From assembly GCF_032118995.1 (NCBI RefSeq), contig NC_092666.1, positions 14,024,501-14,088,500 on the forward strand: a stretch of DNA of 64,000 nucleotides, written 5' to 3'. This document shows, one piece after another, positions 10,127 to 19,647 of this stretch. A program made the translations under genes and the position numbers. Position 1 is the first letter of the stretch. Every line of letters starts with the position of its first letter. The notes beneath the pieces are model-generated. The model was not told where the DNA came from. It saw only the letters and a program-made list of their open reading frames with translations, and did not search any database. Source of the DNA: Asterias amurensis (lineage: Eukaryota > Echinodermata > Asteroidea > Forcipulatida > Asteriidae).

Positions 10127-12343
10127 GTAAGTGTTCCGATGAAAACATGTTATTTCACTTTCTCAACAGGAGGGCTCTGTCTTGTAAGCTTCGAATATCT
10201 TGTGTGAAACAAAGATGCAGTGACGTTTGTAATTACAATCGTTGCGCTAAAGACGTGACTTGGGGGGGGGGGGGGTGTGAGACAAACCAGCATAAAAGAA
10301 AAAATGACTCTTCGATAAATGGGCTCTGACATTTTGATGGTCGACATGTCGTCTGCTCCCGACTGCGAGGGCGGTGTGGGTTTGATTGCTGAACGAATCA
10401 CCAATTGGACTCACGAATTAAAATAGAAAGTCTGCTATATTTTCAAGTAATCACTACAGGGTGTTTATTCTATTTATTTTCTTATGTCAGGTTGTCAAAA
10501 TGGCATAGCATCTGTTCGCAATGGCTTAATGGCGGCTGATGAGAACGGATGTGTCCATATCTACAGTGAGGATTTCACAACCTCTCAGCTTCATCCAACC
10601 CTTGATGGAAAGATAGACGAAAAGAGTAGGAAAAAGTAAAACATAATATTATATTCAATTAATTGCGTTCTCTCAATATAATATAGGTTTTCTCGGTCAA
10701 ATTCAGAAAATGAGCAGCCAATTTCATTTTCATGCGTTCGAATTAAAGCTGTTTTGCCTCTCCAGTTGTTACTGCGTTTCAAATTCAGAATTCGGCCATT
10801 CAATTTCGTTTTGAGTCGGGTCAAATTCCTTTAGCACTCTGTTCAATTTAGCGTATCGTCATTCTTTTTCGTGACACACACGCCTCAAGATGCACCTGTG
10901 AATTTGAATGCTGCTTTGATGAATTGTTAAATTGAATGATTATTTTGTTAAATCGAATGACACAACATTACATTTGACTAATCAAAAAACGAAATCAAAT
11001 AACCATTTTCAGTAGCATTCGATTTCGCGCGAAATAGAATAGCTTGGTGGTTTAATTGGCTGCTCATTTGCCGAAATTGACCGAGAAAACCTATATTATC
11101 TTCTTCCCCCTCAAATACTGTTTTTTCCCCTCGAAATCATTTCGTTCCCTTAAAAAAAGTCCTTCCCCCAAAATGCTAATTTGTTTTCCTCGAAATAAAC
11201 TTTGCTCATTTGATTTCAGCCACGCCCAAACAAACAAACGCTCAGATTGTGGCTTTCTGTCTTTATTTCCAATCATCGACCAAGATTTGACTTTCTTAAA
11301 AAGTAATTATGTCCCACCTCAGATTGACGCAAGTGTCCACTATCAGCGGCTCGATCAGACTGGTTCCGGTAAACTAGGCAACCTTGGCAAGCGCCAATAC
11401 CAGGACGGAAAAGCACATCAATTTAAGTCTGTTTATCTTCTGTCGTGTATTGAATTTAATTGAATTGAAATTACATAAAATAATTCGTTCCTCAAAATAA
11501 CAATTCGAAGGAACGAATTATTTTTCCGGCTACCGATGCCTTTTTAATTTTCAATTAATATTACGAGATCGCCGTAAAACTAAAACAGCCTGCTAATGTG
11601 TCTTTTTGTTTACTTTGTATTGTTTATTTTCGGTGGGGTGTCAGGTTCCATATTGTTGCTTTTTAATTGAATTAAACTTTCATTGTATTGTTTCAAGCAG
11701 AGTGAGCAGGGAGACGTTGATATCGAAGCTAAGGAAACATAATTTCGAGGGAATGAAATAAATAATTATTGTTTAACCATCGTATAATTTCTTTTGTAAT
11801 TGTCTTTTTAGAGGATATCTGAGGATGTTTCACGAGAAGCCTTGGGCAGTTTTCAATGAATACACATGCATTTGTATGAAGAAAGATGGTACTATTCTGG
11901 TAGGATATTCCACGGAGAACGTGATAACCTCAATACACCGTCCTGGCGGTAAGCCAATATACACTACCCGTATACCACTGCCGAAGACACCGCGGTTCTT
12001 GGCCACTGACTGCAATGACAGAATAGTTGTCAGTTGCGGTATTGACCACCAAGTTATTGTTATCGATGACCAAGGTGCTACCCTAGTCACCATCAAACCC
12101 ACCATGAATGGTCAGCCTGTTGACTACTGCAGGGGCGTATGCTGCAACGGCTCCGATATCTACGTGGCAGTTACCAACCGTGACCCTGTTTCTGGTCATA
12201 TCCATCGTTATGATAGTGATGGGAAGTTCATCTCCTGTATTATTCAGGGTCTGAGTTATCCAATGGGAATCACATTCACGGAAGATGGTCGACATCACTT
12301 GGCAGTAGCAGGCGTAAAAGATGTGAAAATTTACCAACAATAA
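8854..12343 (+). CDS. TRIM-type protein with RING, two B-boxes, coiled coil and NHL-like propeller, copy 2
   Basis: Complete gene. Exons: 8854-10126 (UTR from 8849), 10491-10635, 11812-12343; sum 1950 nt = 649 codons plus stop. RING C3HC4: C18, C21, C33, H35, C38, C41, C54, C57. B-box 1 about residues 100-145 (CELC...C..C...C..C), B-box 2 about 162-203 (CNTHKGE...CETC..LIC). Long charged coiled coil about 205-310, then propeller blades to the end. The start MASASAVLK is preferred over the upstream in-frame ATG (8803) because the latter lies in the intron before the acceptor tctactag. Family members are ubiquitin ligases; the TRIM2/3/45/56-like layout is clear but I cannot name an orthologue. 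A read-through of the first donor would add a spurious tail ending near 10329. Confidence 0.9.
10491..10635 (+). CDS. TRIM copy 2, second coding exon
   Basis: Acceptor tttcttatgtcag, donor gtaaaa at 10636. The junction codon is TGT, giving CCQNGIASVRNGLMAADE. 145 nt, the same length as in copy 1. Confidence 0.88.
10685..11093. repeat. MITE with AGGTTTTCTCGGTCAA ends
   Basis: About 409 bp with long inverted ends: aggttttctcggtcaaattc at the left, gaccgagaaaacct at the right, with gagcagccaatt / aattggctgctc just inside. Flanked by atat on both sides. TRIM copy 1 has the uninterrupted site near 360 (aatataatattttcatc), so it inserted after the gene duplication. A TA-rich target, Tc1/mariner-like, is possible. 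Confidence 0.75.
11227..11386 (+). pseudogene. Intronic copy of a coiled-coil exon fragment (TRIM copy 2)
   Basis: Same fragment as 494-662, here still open (FLSLFPIIDQDLTFLKSN), after the acceptor catttgatttcag at 11219. It has no obvious donor in a useful frame, so it is probably a relic rather than a used exon. Confidence 0.65.
11812..12343 (+). CDS. TRIM copy 2, last coding exon
   Basis: Acceptor attgtctttttag; 532 nt with the stop TAA 12341-12343. Encodes residues 473-649 of the propeller, ending VKIYQQ. Confidence 0.9.
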
Positions 12344-13329
12344 TTATGTACACTTCGATACCTAACCAGTCGGCAGGCGTTGTTTTTGTTTTAAGCGGTT
12401 TCGGAAAAAATTATAGCAGAAACACACTTTTTTTCGTCGAGATTATTAAAAAAGGGGTTTTCGGCAACACTGCAGCCATTTATTTATAGGCCTAATGTTT
12501 TCATCCAGATCACCCTTTTAATTGGGGGGTTTCGGCCTTAGCCAAAAAGATATTGTTTCGTCAATATTTTCGTTCTCATTGTTTGAAATTAATATCATCA
12601 ACCCCAAATAGTAATTAGCCCAAGTTAAAACAAAATGCAAATCATTTGAATTGCAATAAACAAATTAATGTTCTCATTACTTTTAACCACTTCAGCTAAA
12701 AAACCTTTTGTTACACAACAGTTTACAATAATAATAAACGGTACTTAATACAGCGCCTCACACAAAGGTCCCGAAGCGCTTTACAAAGAAATAAAAGTCA
12801 ATGATTAAACAGGTGAGTATTCAGCAGGTGTCCTGGTGAAGACTATAGTAAACCAGGGCAACAGCACCAAAACAAAGAACAATATACATGTACCAAAAGC
12901 AGAAATAAACATGAGAAATAAACACAATTAACAGAAAATAACAAGATGCAGAATGTGGTAACTACAAAGATTTTAGCATGTAAAACGTATTTTCGTGACA
13001 TTGTTATACTCATTTGTCAAAAACTACTACTTGCGCCTGATAGTTTAGCTTGCTTCCATGTTTATTTCGTACACTTTCAGTTTGTAAAATTTATTGTAAG
13101 TATTTTGTTGCCTAGGTTTACGGTTTTTGTTTTAAGGGGCTTTGAAGTATTTTTACATTTATAGTAACTATACTCACATAAGCTCATGATGTTCACTTGT
13201 TTGTTTGCTTCAGTTTGTAAAATGTTTTTATATAAGTACTTTATTGCCTAGGTTTTGTAGTTTTGTTTTAAGGGACTTTGAAGTATTTGTACATTTTTTT
13301 ATTGTAACTATACTCACACAACGGATTAA
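12344..13329. other. 3' flank of TRIM copy 2
   Basis: 12344-12540 and 13060-13329 match the flank of copy 1. About 12541-13050 has no counterpart there and includes a retroelement tail on the minus strand (12724-12790: aataataataaacggtac ... gcgcctcacacaaagg ... gaagcgctttac). Confidence 0.55.
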
Positions 13330-13713
13330 AGGCAGTGGACAATATTTATTAGCATAAAATCTTACTTGGTAACGAGTAATGGGGAGAGGTTGATAGTATA
13401 AAACATTGTGAGAAACGGCTCCTTCTGAAGTAACGTAGTTTTCGAGAACGAAGTAATTTTCAACGAATTTGATTTCGAGACTTCAGATTTAGAATTTGAG
13501 GTCGCGAAATCAAGCATCTGAAAGCACACAACTTCGTGTGACAATGGTGTTTTTTCTTTCATTTATCTCGCAACTTCGATGACCGATTGAGCTCAAATTT
13601 TCACAGGTTTGTTATGTTATGCATGTTGAGATACACCTAGTGAGAAGACTGTTGAGATACACCAAGTCAGAAGACTGGTCTTTGACAATATTACCAATAG
13701 TGTCCAGTGTCTC
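13330..13713 (+). repeat. MITE-A copy (in TRIM copy 2 flank)
   Basis: TTAA at 13326-13329; left end ggcagtggac followed by a small gap, right end tgtccagtgtct. Carries a roughly 30-bp internal duplication of gagatacacc...gagaagactg (13626-13680) not seen in the copy at 3333. Confidence 0.85.
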
Positions 13714-14535
13714 TAAGCTAAAATGTTCACTTGTTTGTTATTTCATGCATTATGGTTGATCATACAACACATGGCTGGAAAGCTCCATGACAAACGGGCC
13801 AGAACAATACATCCGTTTCGCCTTTATATAACTCACATCTGTTATCTTCATGTAACTCCTTGTACAATTTTTGACGTACCCTCATACGGTAGTTCTGCCG
13901 ACTGCCCCCGTCAGATTAACTGACTATGTGATGACAATGAGAACACTTTCACTCACTGAGAAAACGATGTATACTTTCCGATATTTGGTGGCCCAACTCG
14001 GAAATTCTTTAATGGAGATTTCCCGCAATGAAACATGAACACTCTCTGTGACTATTACTATTAGTTCTACAAATCCTTGATGATAGCCATAGGGCCTAGT
14101 GATTGTTCATGTAGCCCGAAAAGCGGTGCATATTATTTGTTAGTCTTAATAAAATCATTGATCGACTTTGTGTTTAAATGCTGTGCAAATAATGCGCGAT
14201 TTTGAGCGTTTGTGACTCGCCCTAAAAATAGGCAATTATGTTATTTCTGAAATTCCACCTAAATTGCCTTTTTGTGGTGCTTTTCAAAGGCATTTTTGTT
14301 TCTCTAAATCGTTTAACAAAAAGGAATCCTCAAAAAAATTTTTTTTTTTTTAATGTACAGTAAAAAAAAATGGCCTCCGGGTGTCAACCTCCAAAAACCG
14401 TAGCGCCCTCTATCTTTGACTAAATACTCCAACATCGCCAATTAAGGCACGTGTTTTAGCCAAGTATCACACGCAATAATACATTAGCCTACAAGTTTAA
14501 CGTTAATAATTATGTTGCGTTTATTTGTTTACTTT
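13714..14535. other. Duplicated 3' flank, right copy
   Basis: Aligns with 3705-4582. No gene seen. Confidence 0.55.
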
Positions 14536-14539
14536 TTAA

Positions 14540-14919
14540 AGGAACACGTTGCCTTGGATCGGACGAGTTGGTCTATACAAAGCTTTTGTAACCGTTTTTT
14601 TTAAATGCATATGGTTGGAAAGATGTTTTAAAAGTAGAATACAATGATCCACACAAATTTGACTCGAAATTGCGTGGTTTTCCTTTTAATGTGCGAACTA
14701 ACACAGTCGGCCATTTATGGGAGTCAGAAATTTGACTCCCATAAATGGCCGACCGTGTTAGTCGACGAGGTAAAAGGAAAACCGTGCATTGTCAAGGCAT
14801 GTTTGTGTGGATCATTGTATTCTACTTTTAAAACATCTTCCAACCATATGCATTTTATAAAAAACGATTACAAACGCTTTTCAAAGACCAACTCGACCGA
14901 TCCAAGGCAACGTGTTCCT
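14540..14919. repeat. MITE-B copy 1 (full-length foldback)
   Basis: 380 bp, TTAA on each side (14536-14539, 14920-14923). Begins aggaacacgttgcc and ends ggcaacgtgttcct. The two halves are inverse over nearly the whole length, meeting at ...gggagtcagaaatttgactccc.... The matching position in the other duplicate (4583-4586) has a single TTAA and no element. Confidence 0.92.
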
Positions 14920-15179
14920 TTAATGACATACATGCAGTTACTTGAGTTATACGCTGATGACATTGCACATCTTAACAATTCTTGTCTAATATCAACAAAT
15001 TAAGCATTACAAAATACATATTTACATTTTATTGTCTAACTGTGTGCAATTGTTATTTGGTTTCACTTCATTTTTTTCAACCATGTTGTTTCAGGAAAAG
15101 TGACTTAAGTGGGATCTCAACAACAAAAACTAGCTCTATGAAATGGGAACTGCTGTATATGGTACATATGGCATGTATC

Positions 15180-15864
15180 CAAACCCCTAAACATGAGACA
15201 ACCGGTACCCCTACCCTACCCCCTTTCAACAATTCACTGGAGAGCAACAAACCTGGACTCCCTCTCTCCAACCCACCAAAGCCCAGATCCTTGTGGGACA
15301 ATGAAGAATATGCTATCCGCTGTGGGATGCACCAAACTCCTCACACAACCCGTCCCACCCGCATCTTTACACACCCCAACCCACCCAACTCCTTAGACAA
15401 CCCACCCAAACCCAGATCTTAAGGAATTCCTTGAGGGATGGATGATGAAGGGTTTGCTATCTGCTGTGGCACCCTAACCCGTCCCACCCAAATCCTTACA
15501 CAAACCATCACACCCACTTCTATTCACACCCCAACCCGCCCAACTCCTTAGACGACCCACCATAACCCTGATCCTAGGGAATTCCTTGAGGGACGATGAA
15601 GAATATATGCTATCCGCTGTGACACCCCAACCCCACCCAACTCCTTAGACAACCCACCCAAACCCAGATCCTAAGGAATACCTTGACGGACGATGAAGAA
15701 TATATGCTATCCGCTGTGACACCCCAACCCCACCCAACTCCTTAGACAACCCACCCAAACCCAGATCCTAAGGAACACCTTGACGGACGATGAAGAATAT
15801 ATGCTATCCGCTGTGACACCCCAACCCCACCCAACTCCTTAGACAACCCACCCAAACCCAGACC
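15180..15864 (-). repeat. Minisatellite derived from the PSENEN terminal exon and 3'UTR
   Basis: Units of 98 bp at the right (ccgctgtgac at 15613, 15711, 15809) and longer, more decayed units at the left (anchors near 15299, 15446, 15595). On the minus strand each unit carries the end of the PEN-2 coding region: the unit near 15590 reads ATCGTCCCTCAAGG... then TAG, i.e. IVPQGIP-stop, and the unit near 15780 reads IVRQGVP-stop. This is followed by about 40 bp of 3'UTR-like GGGTTTGGGTGGG. Five extra copies beyond the genic one. Confidence 0.85.
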
Positions 15865-16004
15865 CTAGGGAATTCCTTGAGGGACGATGAAGGAAATGCT
15901 ATCTGCTGTAGCACCCCACCTGGATCGATTGAGCTGGAACAACGTTATCCAAGTGATCAGAGCGGCCGTCCATATCACGGACCCAATGCACGATCTGATT
16001 AAAT
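15865..16004 (-). CDS. PSENEN: PSENEN coding exon 3
   Basis: Acceptor (minus) cttatcttctctag; 140 nt, residues 56-101, stop at 15865-15867. Holds the second main hydrophobic segment and the functional C-terminal DSISF motif. Its last 57 or so nt are the seed of the adjoining minisatellite. Confidence 0.96.
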
Positions 16005-16337
16005 CTAGAGAAGATAAGGAACGAATGAGATTCATTAAAGAGAAGGTAAACATTTCGTATACACTTTTAAAGTTAATGGCAATACAAACTACTTGTAAGA
16101 AAGTATTGTTTGAAGCATTGCAATGCATGGTGTGGAGAAATAGGAACTAGCAATAAATTATAAATTTGCAGGTACACGTACTTGTAAAAAGCCTATGGCA
16201 GACTGCAACTATCTAAGAGGTAAATATACTCTTAATCCTAAACAGTGACTGAAGCCTATTCATATGTCACTGTACTGTATAAAAATTGTGCTTTTTAAAA
16301 CACTATTAAAACTTTACATAATAAACATGCATAACAC

Positions 16338-16385
<48 letters not shown>

Positions 16386-18515
16386 CATTTATAATGTGCC
16401 ATTTATCTAGTGTACAAGACCCTCTTCTGAGGCACAGAACAAAAAAAAAAAACATATACAACAAAATGGAAATATAGTGTACAATAAAAAATTATATAAT
16501 GAATAATCTAAGTCAAGACATGTAACAAGCTAAGTGTATGAGGATGTAAATAAATGAGTTTTCAGCAAGTTTTTAAACAATGGAAGAGAACTACAGCGAT
16601 GTAATTAGGTAAGGCATTCCAAATCCAAAGTTTAGGAGCACAAGCGGAAAAGCCACATATCAGTCGGATAAAAGTAATGGTAAACCATTGCAATAAACAA
16701 AGTCAATAACAATTCAAAAACCAGAAAAGAGTAAACATCAATCAAAATGGGTGGAAATAAACAAATGAAATAATAATACATCAAGAAATAATGCAGTGTG
16801 TAACAATGACAAATAAATGCAAAGACAAGTAAAATAGTAATATTAAAAACAAATGTGCAATTAAAAATGAAATATTTATATACATGTAGTATGCAGAATA
16901 GAAGGCAATAAAAAGCAGTAAAAAAGTTACTTTATGTAATTCATGTAAAGGACTGATACTTCAACAGAGGACATTAAAGGCAGTGGACACTATTAGTAAT
17001 TACTCAAAATAATTGTTAGCATAAAACCTTTCTTTGTGACGAGTAATGGGGAGAGGTTGATGGTATAAAACATTGTGAGAAACGGCTCCCTCTGTAGTGC
17101 CAAAGTTTTCGAGAAAGAAGTCATTTTCAACGAATTTGATTTCGAGACCTCAGATTTAGAACTTGAGGTCTCGAAATTAACCATCTAAACGCGCACAACT
17201 TCGTGTGACTAAAAGGTTTCTTTTTTCATTATTATCTCGCAACTTTGATGACCAATTGAGCTTAAATTTTCACAGGTTAGTTTTTTATGCTTATTTTGAA
17301 ATACACCAACTGTGACGGCTAGTCTTTGACAATTACCAATAGTGTCCACTGCCTTTAATCATTGCTATGGTGCCCTTTGAAAAGGTCATTTGGTGCATGC
17401 CCTCTGAAAATATCCAAGGTGCTCTTCACAAAATGTCAATGTGCAAATTTCAATTTGGAAAGCCCCTTCATAAAAGACAACACTTTCCTAGCCCTCACAA
17501 GAATATAGTTTCAGGCCTTAATGTAAACGCATGTCACCGAGGAAGAGCCCTTGGTGTAAAGACTCAAGTTTTGGTAGGTGAGTCGTCAAGAGTATGGGGT
17601 GGAATCCCTGTCCTGACACTGTTTGTCCTTGAGCCAGACACCTTACCAGGGGTACATTGGTACCTGCAATAATGAGAGGGTTCATATGACTGGTTTTCCT
17701 TGGTGCACTACATACGTATATATGTACAGTACTTGGCAGCACAGATTGTATGTAGTTTAAGGAATTTATGTCTCAGTGACAAGAAGTAATAACGTTCAAA
17801 GCCCAATGCTCAAACATCATTACAGGAAAAAGATTCATTAATAAAAATATTAATAAATAGAGATTTGTATAGCGCAAATTTCACCCATAAATCAATAAGT
17901 GCATTACAACACGTATTCTAAACTTTTATAAAAAACTTTTTAGATAACAAGTACTGAAAAATTACAACCTACATGTACATGTACTTAAAAATGTACATAC
18001 ACGCACAATGACATAAAAGAAAAATTAAAAAAGAAAAGTCTTCACTTAAAATTATCAATAAAATGGCTTACATTTTTTCATTTGTTTCTGCTCATCGAAT
18101 GCTGGTCTTATAAACGCTTCCTTGAAGAACCAGACAAAGTTGATGAACCACAAGAAAGGCAGCAAGAAGAAACCACCTGAAGAATAAAGAAAGGATGTCA
18201 CAGTCAAGCTGATGTTTATTTAACTGAAACTGTAAAATTGTCGGGGGGGGGGGGGGGGGGGGCAGAGGAGGGGTACACAATTTTTTTCTAGGGGGCCCAG
18301 GCTTCTTTAAGTACAATTCTTCATTCATTAAAACAGAAACCAAATACAAAGTTCCTTGTTCATGTTGTTAATCTAAATTTGATTTGTGTTCTTTTGTCAT
18401 GATGACTGGGCCCTTCCCTTGTCGATTTTCAACTAACACAATTTCAGCATTTACCGATGTAATATTTGCGACACAACCCCAACTTGTCGACATCTGAAAG
18501 CTTCTCCAGATTCAT
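15865..18515 (-). CDS. PSENEN: Gamma-secretase subunit PEN-2
   Basis: Minus-strand exons 18515-18455, 18176-18072, 16004-15865; sum 306 nt = 101 codons plus stop, the same length as human PEN-2. N-terminus MNLEKLSDVDKLGLCRKYY matches the family; middle GGFFLLPFLWFINFVWFFKE; C-terminus ADSISFIVPQGIP with the conserved D90, F94, P97 and G99. PEN-2 is a small membrane protein of the gamma-secretase complex that triggers presenilin endoproteolysis, so it acts in Notch cleavage (known of the family). It is convergent with TRIM copy 2 and divergent from U2AF1. Intron 2 (16005-18071) carries MITE-A and a (taa)n tract. The plus-strand frame across the last exon is a shadow. Confidence 0.97.
16005..16977. 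other. PSENEN intron 2, left part
   Basis: 16339-16385 is a (taa)n microsatellite. With 16386-16440 it looks like the minus-strand 3' tail of a retroelement (inverse of gtgcc...gtacactagataaatggc + (att)n). 16441-16900 is A-rich with no gene. Confidence 0.5.
16978..17354 (+). repeat. MITE-A copy (PSENEN intron 2)
   Basis: TTAA at 16974 and 17355. Left ggcagtggacactattagtaatt, right aattaccaatagtgtccact: near-perfect ends. Central palindrome gagacctcag...ttgaggtctc intact. Among the best-preserved copies. Confidence 0.92.
17355..18071. other. PSENEN intron 2, right part
   Basis: 17370-17520 is a decayed repeat rich in ggtgccctt, related to 24695-24880 and 25217-25400. 17850-17910 resembles a retroelement tail (tagagatttgtatagcgc). 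No gene. Confidence 0.4.
18072..18176 (-). CDS. PSENEN: PSENEN coding exon 2
   Basis: Acceptor (minus) ctttattcttcag, donor gtaagcc; 105 nt, residues 21-55, ending at KQMKK with a phase-1 junction to Y56. Confidence 0.96.
18241..18261. repeat. Poly-G tract
   Basis: Run of about 20 G in PSENEN intron 1, a possible G-quadruplex former. A second run is at 18781-18793. Confidence 0.85.
18455..18515 (-). CDS. PSENEN: PSENEN coding exon 1
   Basis: Start codon (minus) at 18515-18513; 61 coding nt, donor gtaaatgc. The exon continues as 5'UTR to about 18566, where an acceptor (tttcccatcag on the minus strand) implies another upstream noncoding exon. Confidence 0.95.
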
Positions 18516-18923
18516 TGCTGACTTGTTGTATATAAAGATGAAGCCACGAAACACAGTCTCGAGGACCTGATGGGAAATGGGGAAAAAAAATTAAAATTAC
18601 CAAATTACATCATTCATTGTGTGGTGTGATTTCATTTATTAAATCATTATAATAATAATTTAAATTATTTCCCAAACAAAAATGATATAATTATTCCTTT
18701 TTCTTTTTGTGAAAATTGGTGAAAAGGTGGTGGTCGTGGATTTTATTTCTTATTTTTGTCCGGATTCTCTTTTTTTGGCGGGGGGGGGGGGGGCTAAGTT
18801 TTTTACACACACACTGTAGGCGCTATAATAGTGTATATCATCAGTGGGAATTCCATCAGTGTTCATTGATTTGAGTGAAGATTGAACATGTTGAAATTGA
18901 AATGAATAATTGTAAAAACTCAC

Positions 18924-19603
18924 CAAAACAAATACTGAGGAAACTTGTGTTTATTTGCGGATTTCTAGCTAACCCCGAGTATTATTCGTAGAGCTCATTT
19001 ACTACACTACAGTCTCATTGCTATCACAATAATAAGGAAAGAACTAGAAACAAATAACCGACACTAGTTCAGAAACCGGAACTGGAAATAAATTTTGTCA
19101 TCACAACTTTGTTATCTTTTATAACAATTTAATTATAATTTAGTAATTTAAAAGAAGAATTATCTTTTTAAAAACCATATTAGTGTTAAAATATTTATTT
19201 CAGTAATGAATAAGTCAAATTATTAATAAAACTATATCACAATATAAAACAAAGTTTACAGTATAATGAACGTGGATATTACTGTCAATTCGCCCCCACT
19301 GCGTTAGAGATTTACGCCCCCATCGCACGTTTTACAAAACTTTTTTATTTATCAAATCCTTCAAAAGTTACACAATCATACTGTTTTAAAAGAATGCTGT
19401 TTTCAGCTCATACTTAAAAGCTATTACTTAGTTTTGTCTTAAATTTTAATTGATGTTAAAAATATATGCTGTAATTTATTTAGAAATTTTACCGACGCAT
19501 TAATCGAAGTGGGGCGAAAAGGTTTTGGGGCGAGAAACGTTTTCTCACAAAAACGATAATCCAACGCGAGAGTTCGTCGTGAGTTTACCAACAAAAAAGC
19601 AAC
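18924..19603. promoter_or_regulatory. Likely shared promoter between PSENEN and U2AF1
   Basis: The two genes point away from each other with 1,088 bp between start codons. A minus-strand donor (gtgagt, 18923-18918) could end PSENEN's noncoding first exon, placing its start only a few hundred bp from U2AF1. CpG-bearing sequence with the palindrome gagaaacgttttctc sits at about 19528, just upstream of the U2AF1 start. No TATA box is evident. Inference. Confidence 0.5.
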
Positions 19604-19647
19604 ATGGCGGAGTATTTAGCGTCGATTTTTGGAACAGAGAAAGACAA
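19604..19647 (+). CDS. U2AF1: U2AF1 coding exon 1
   Basis: Context acaaaaaagcaacATGG; residues 1-14 plus two bases of K15; donor gtaagttt. Confidence 0.97.

Noticed and set aside
10150-10329. C-terminal extension of the TRIM large exon to 10329
   Set aside because: The exon has a strong donor (gtaagt at 10127), and splicing to 10491 restores the propeller. The extension runs into intron sequence including a poly-G run.
15887-16150. 87-codon plus-strand frame with a plausible donor (gag aag gtaaac)
   Set aside because: It overlaps PSENEN coding exon 3 on the minus strand, whose identity, length and splice sites are all confirmed. The plus frame is a shadow.
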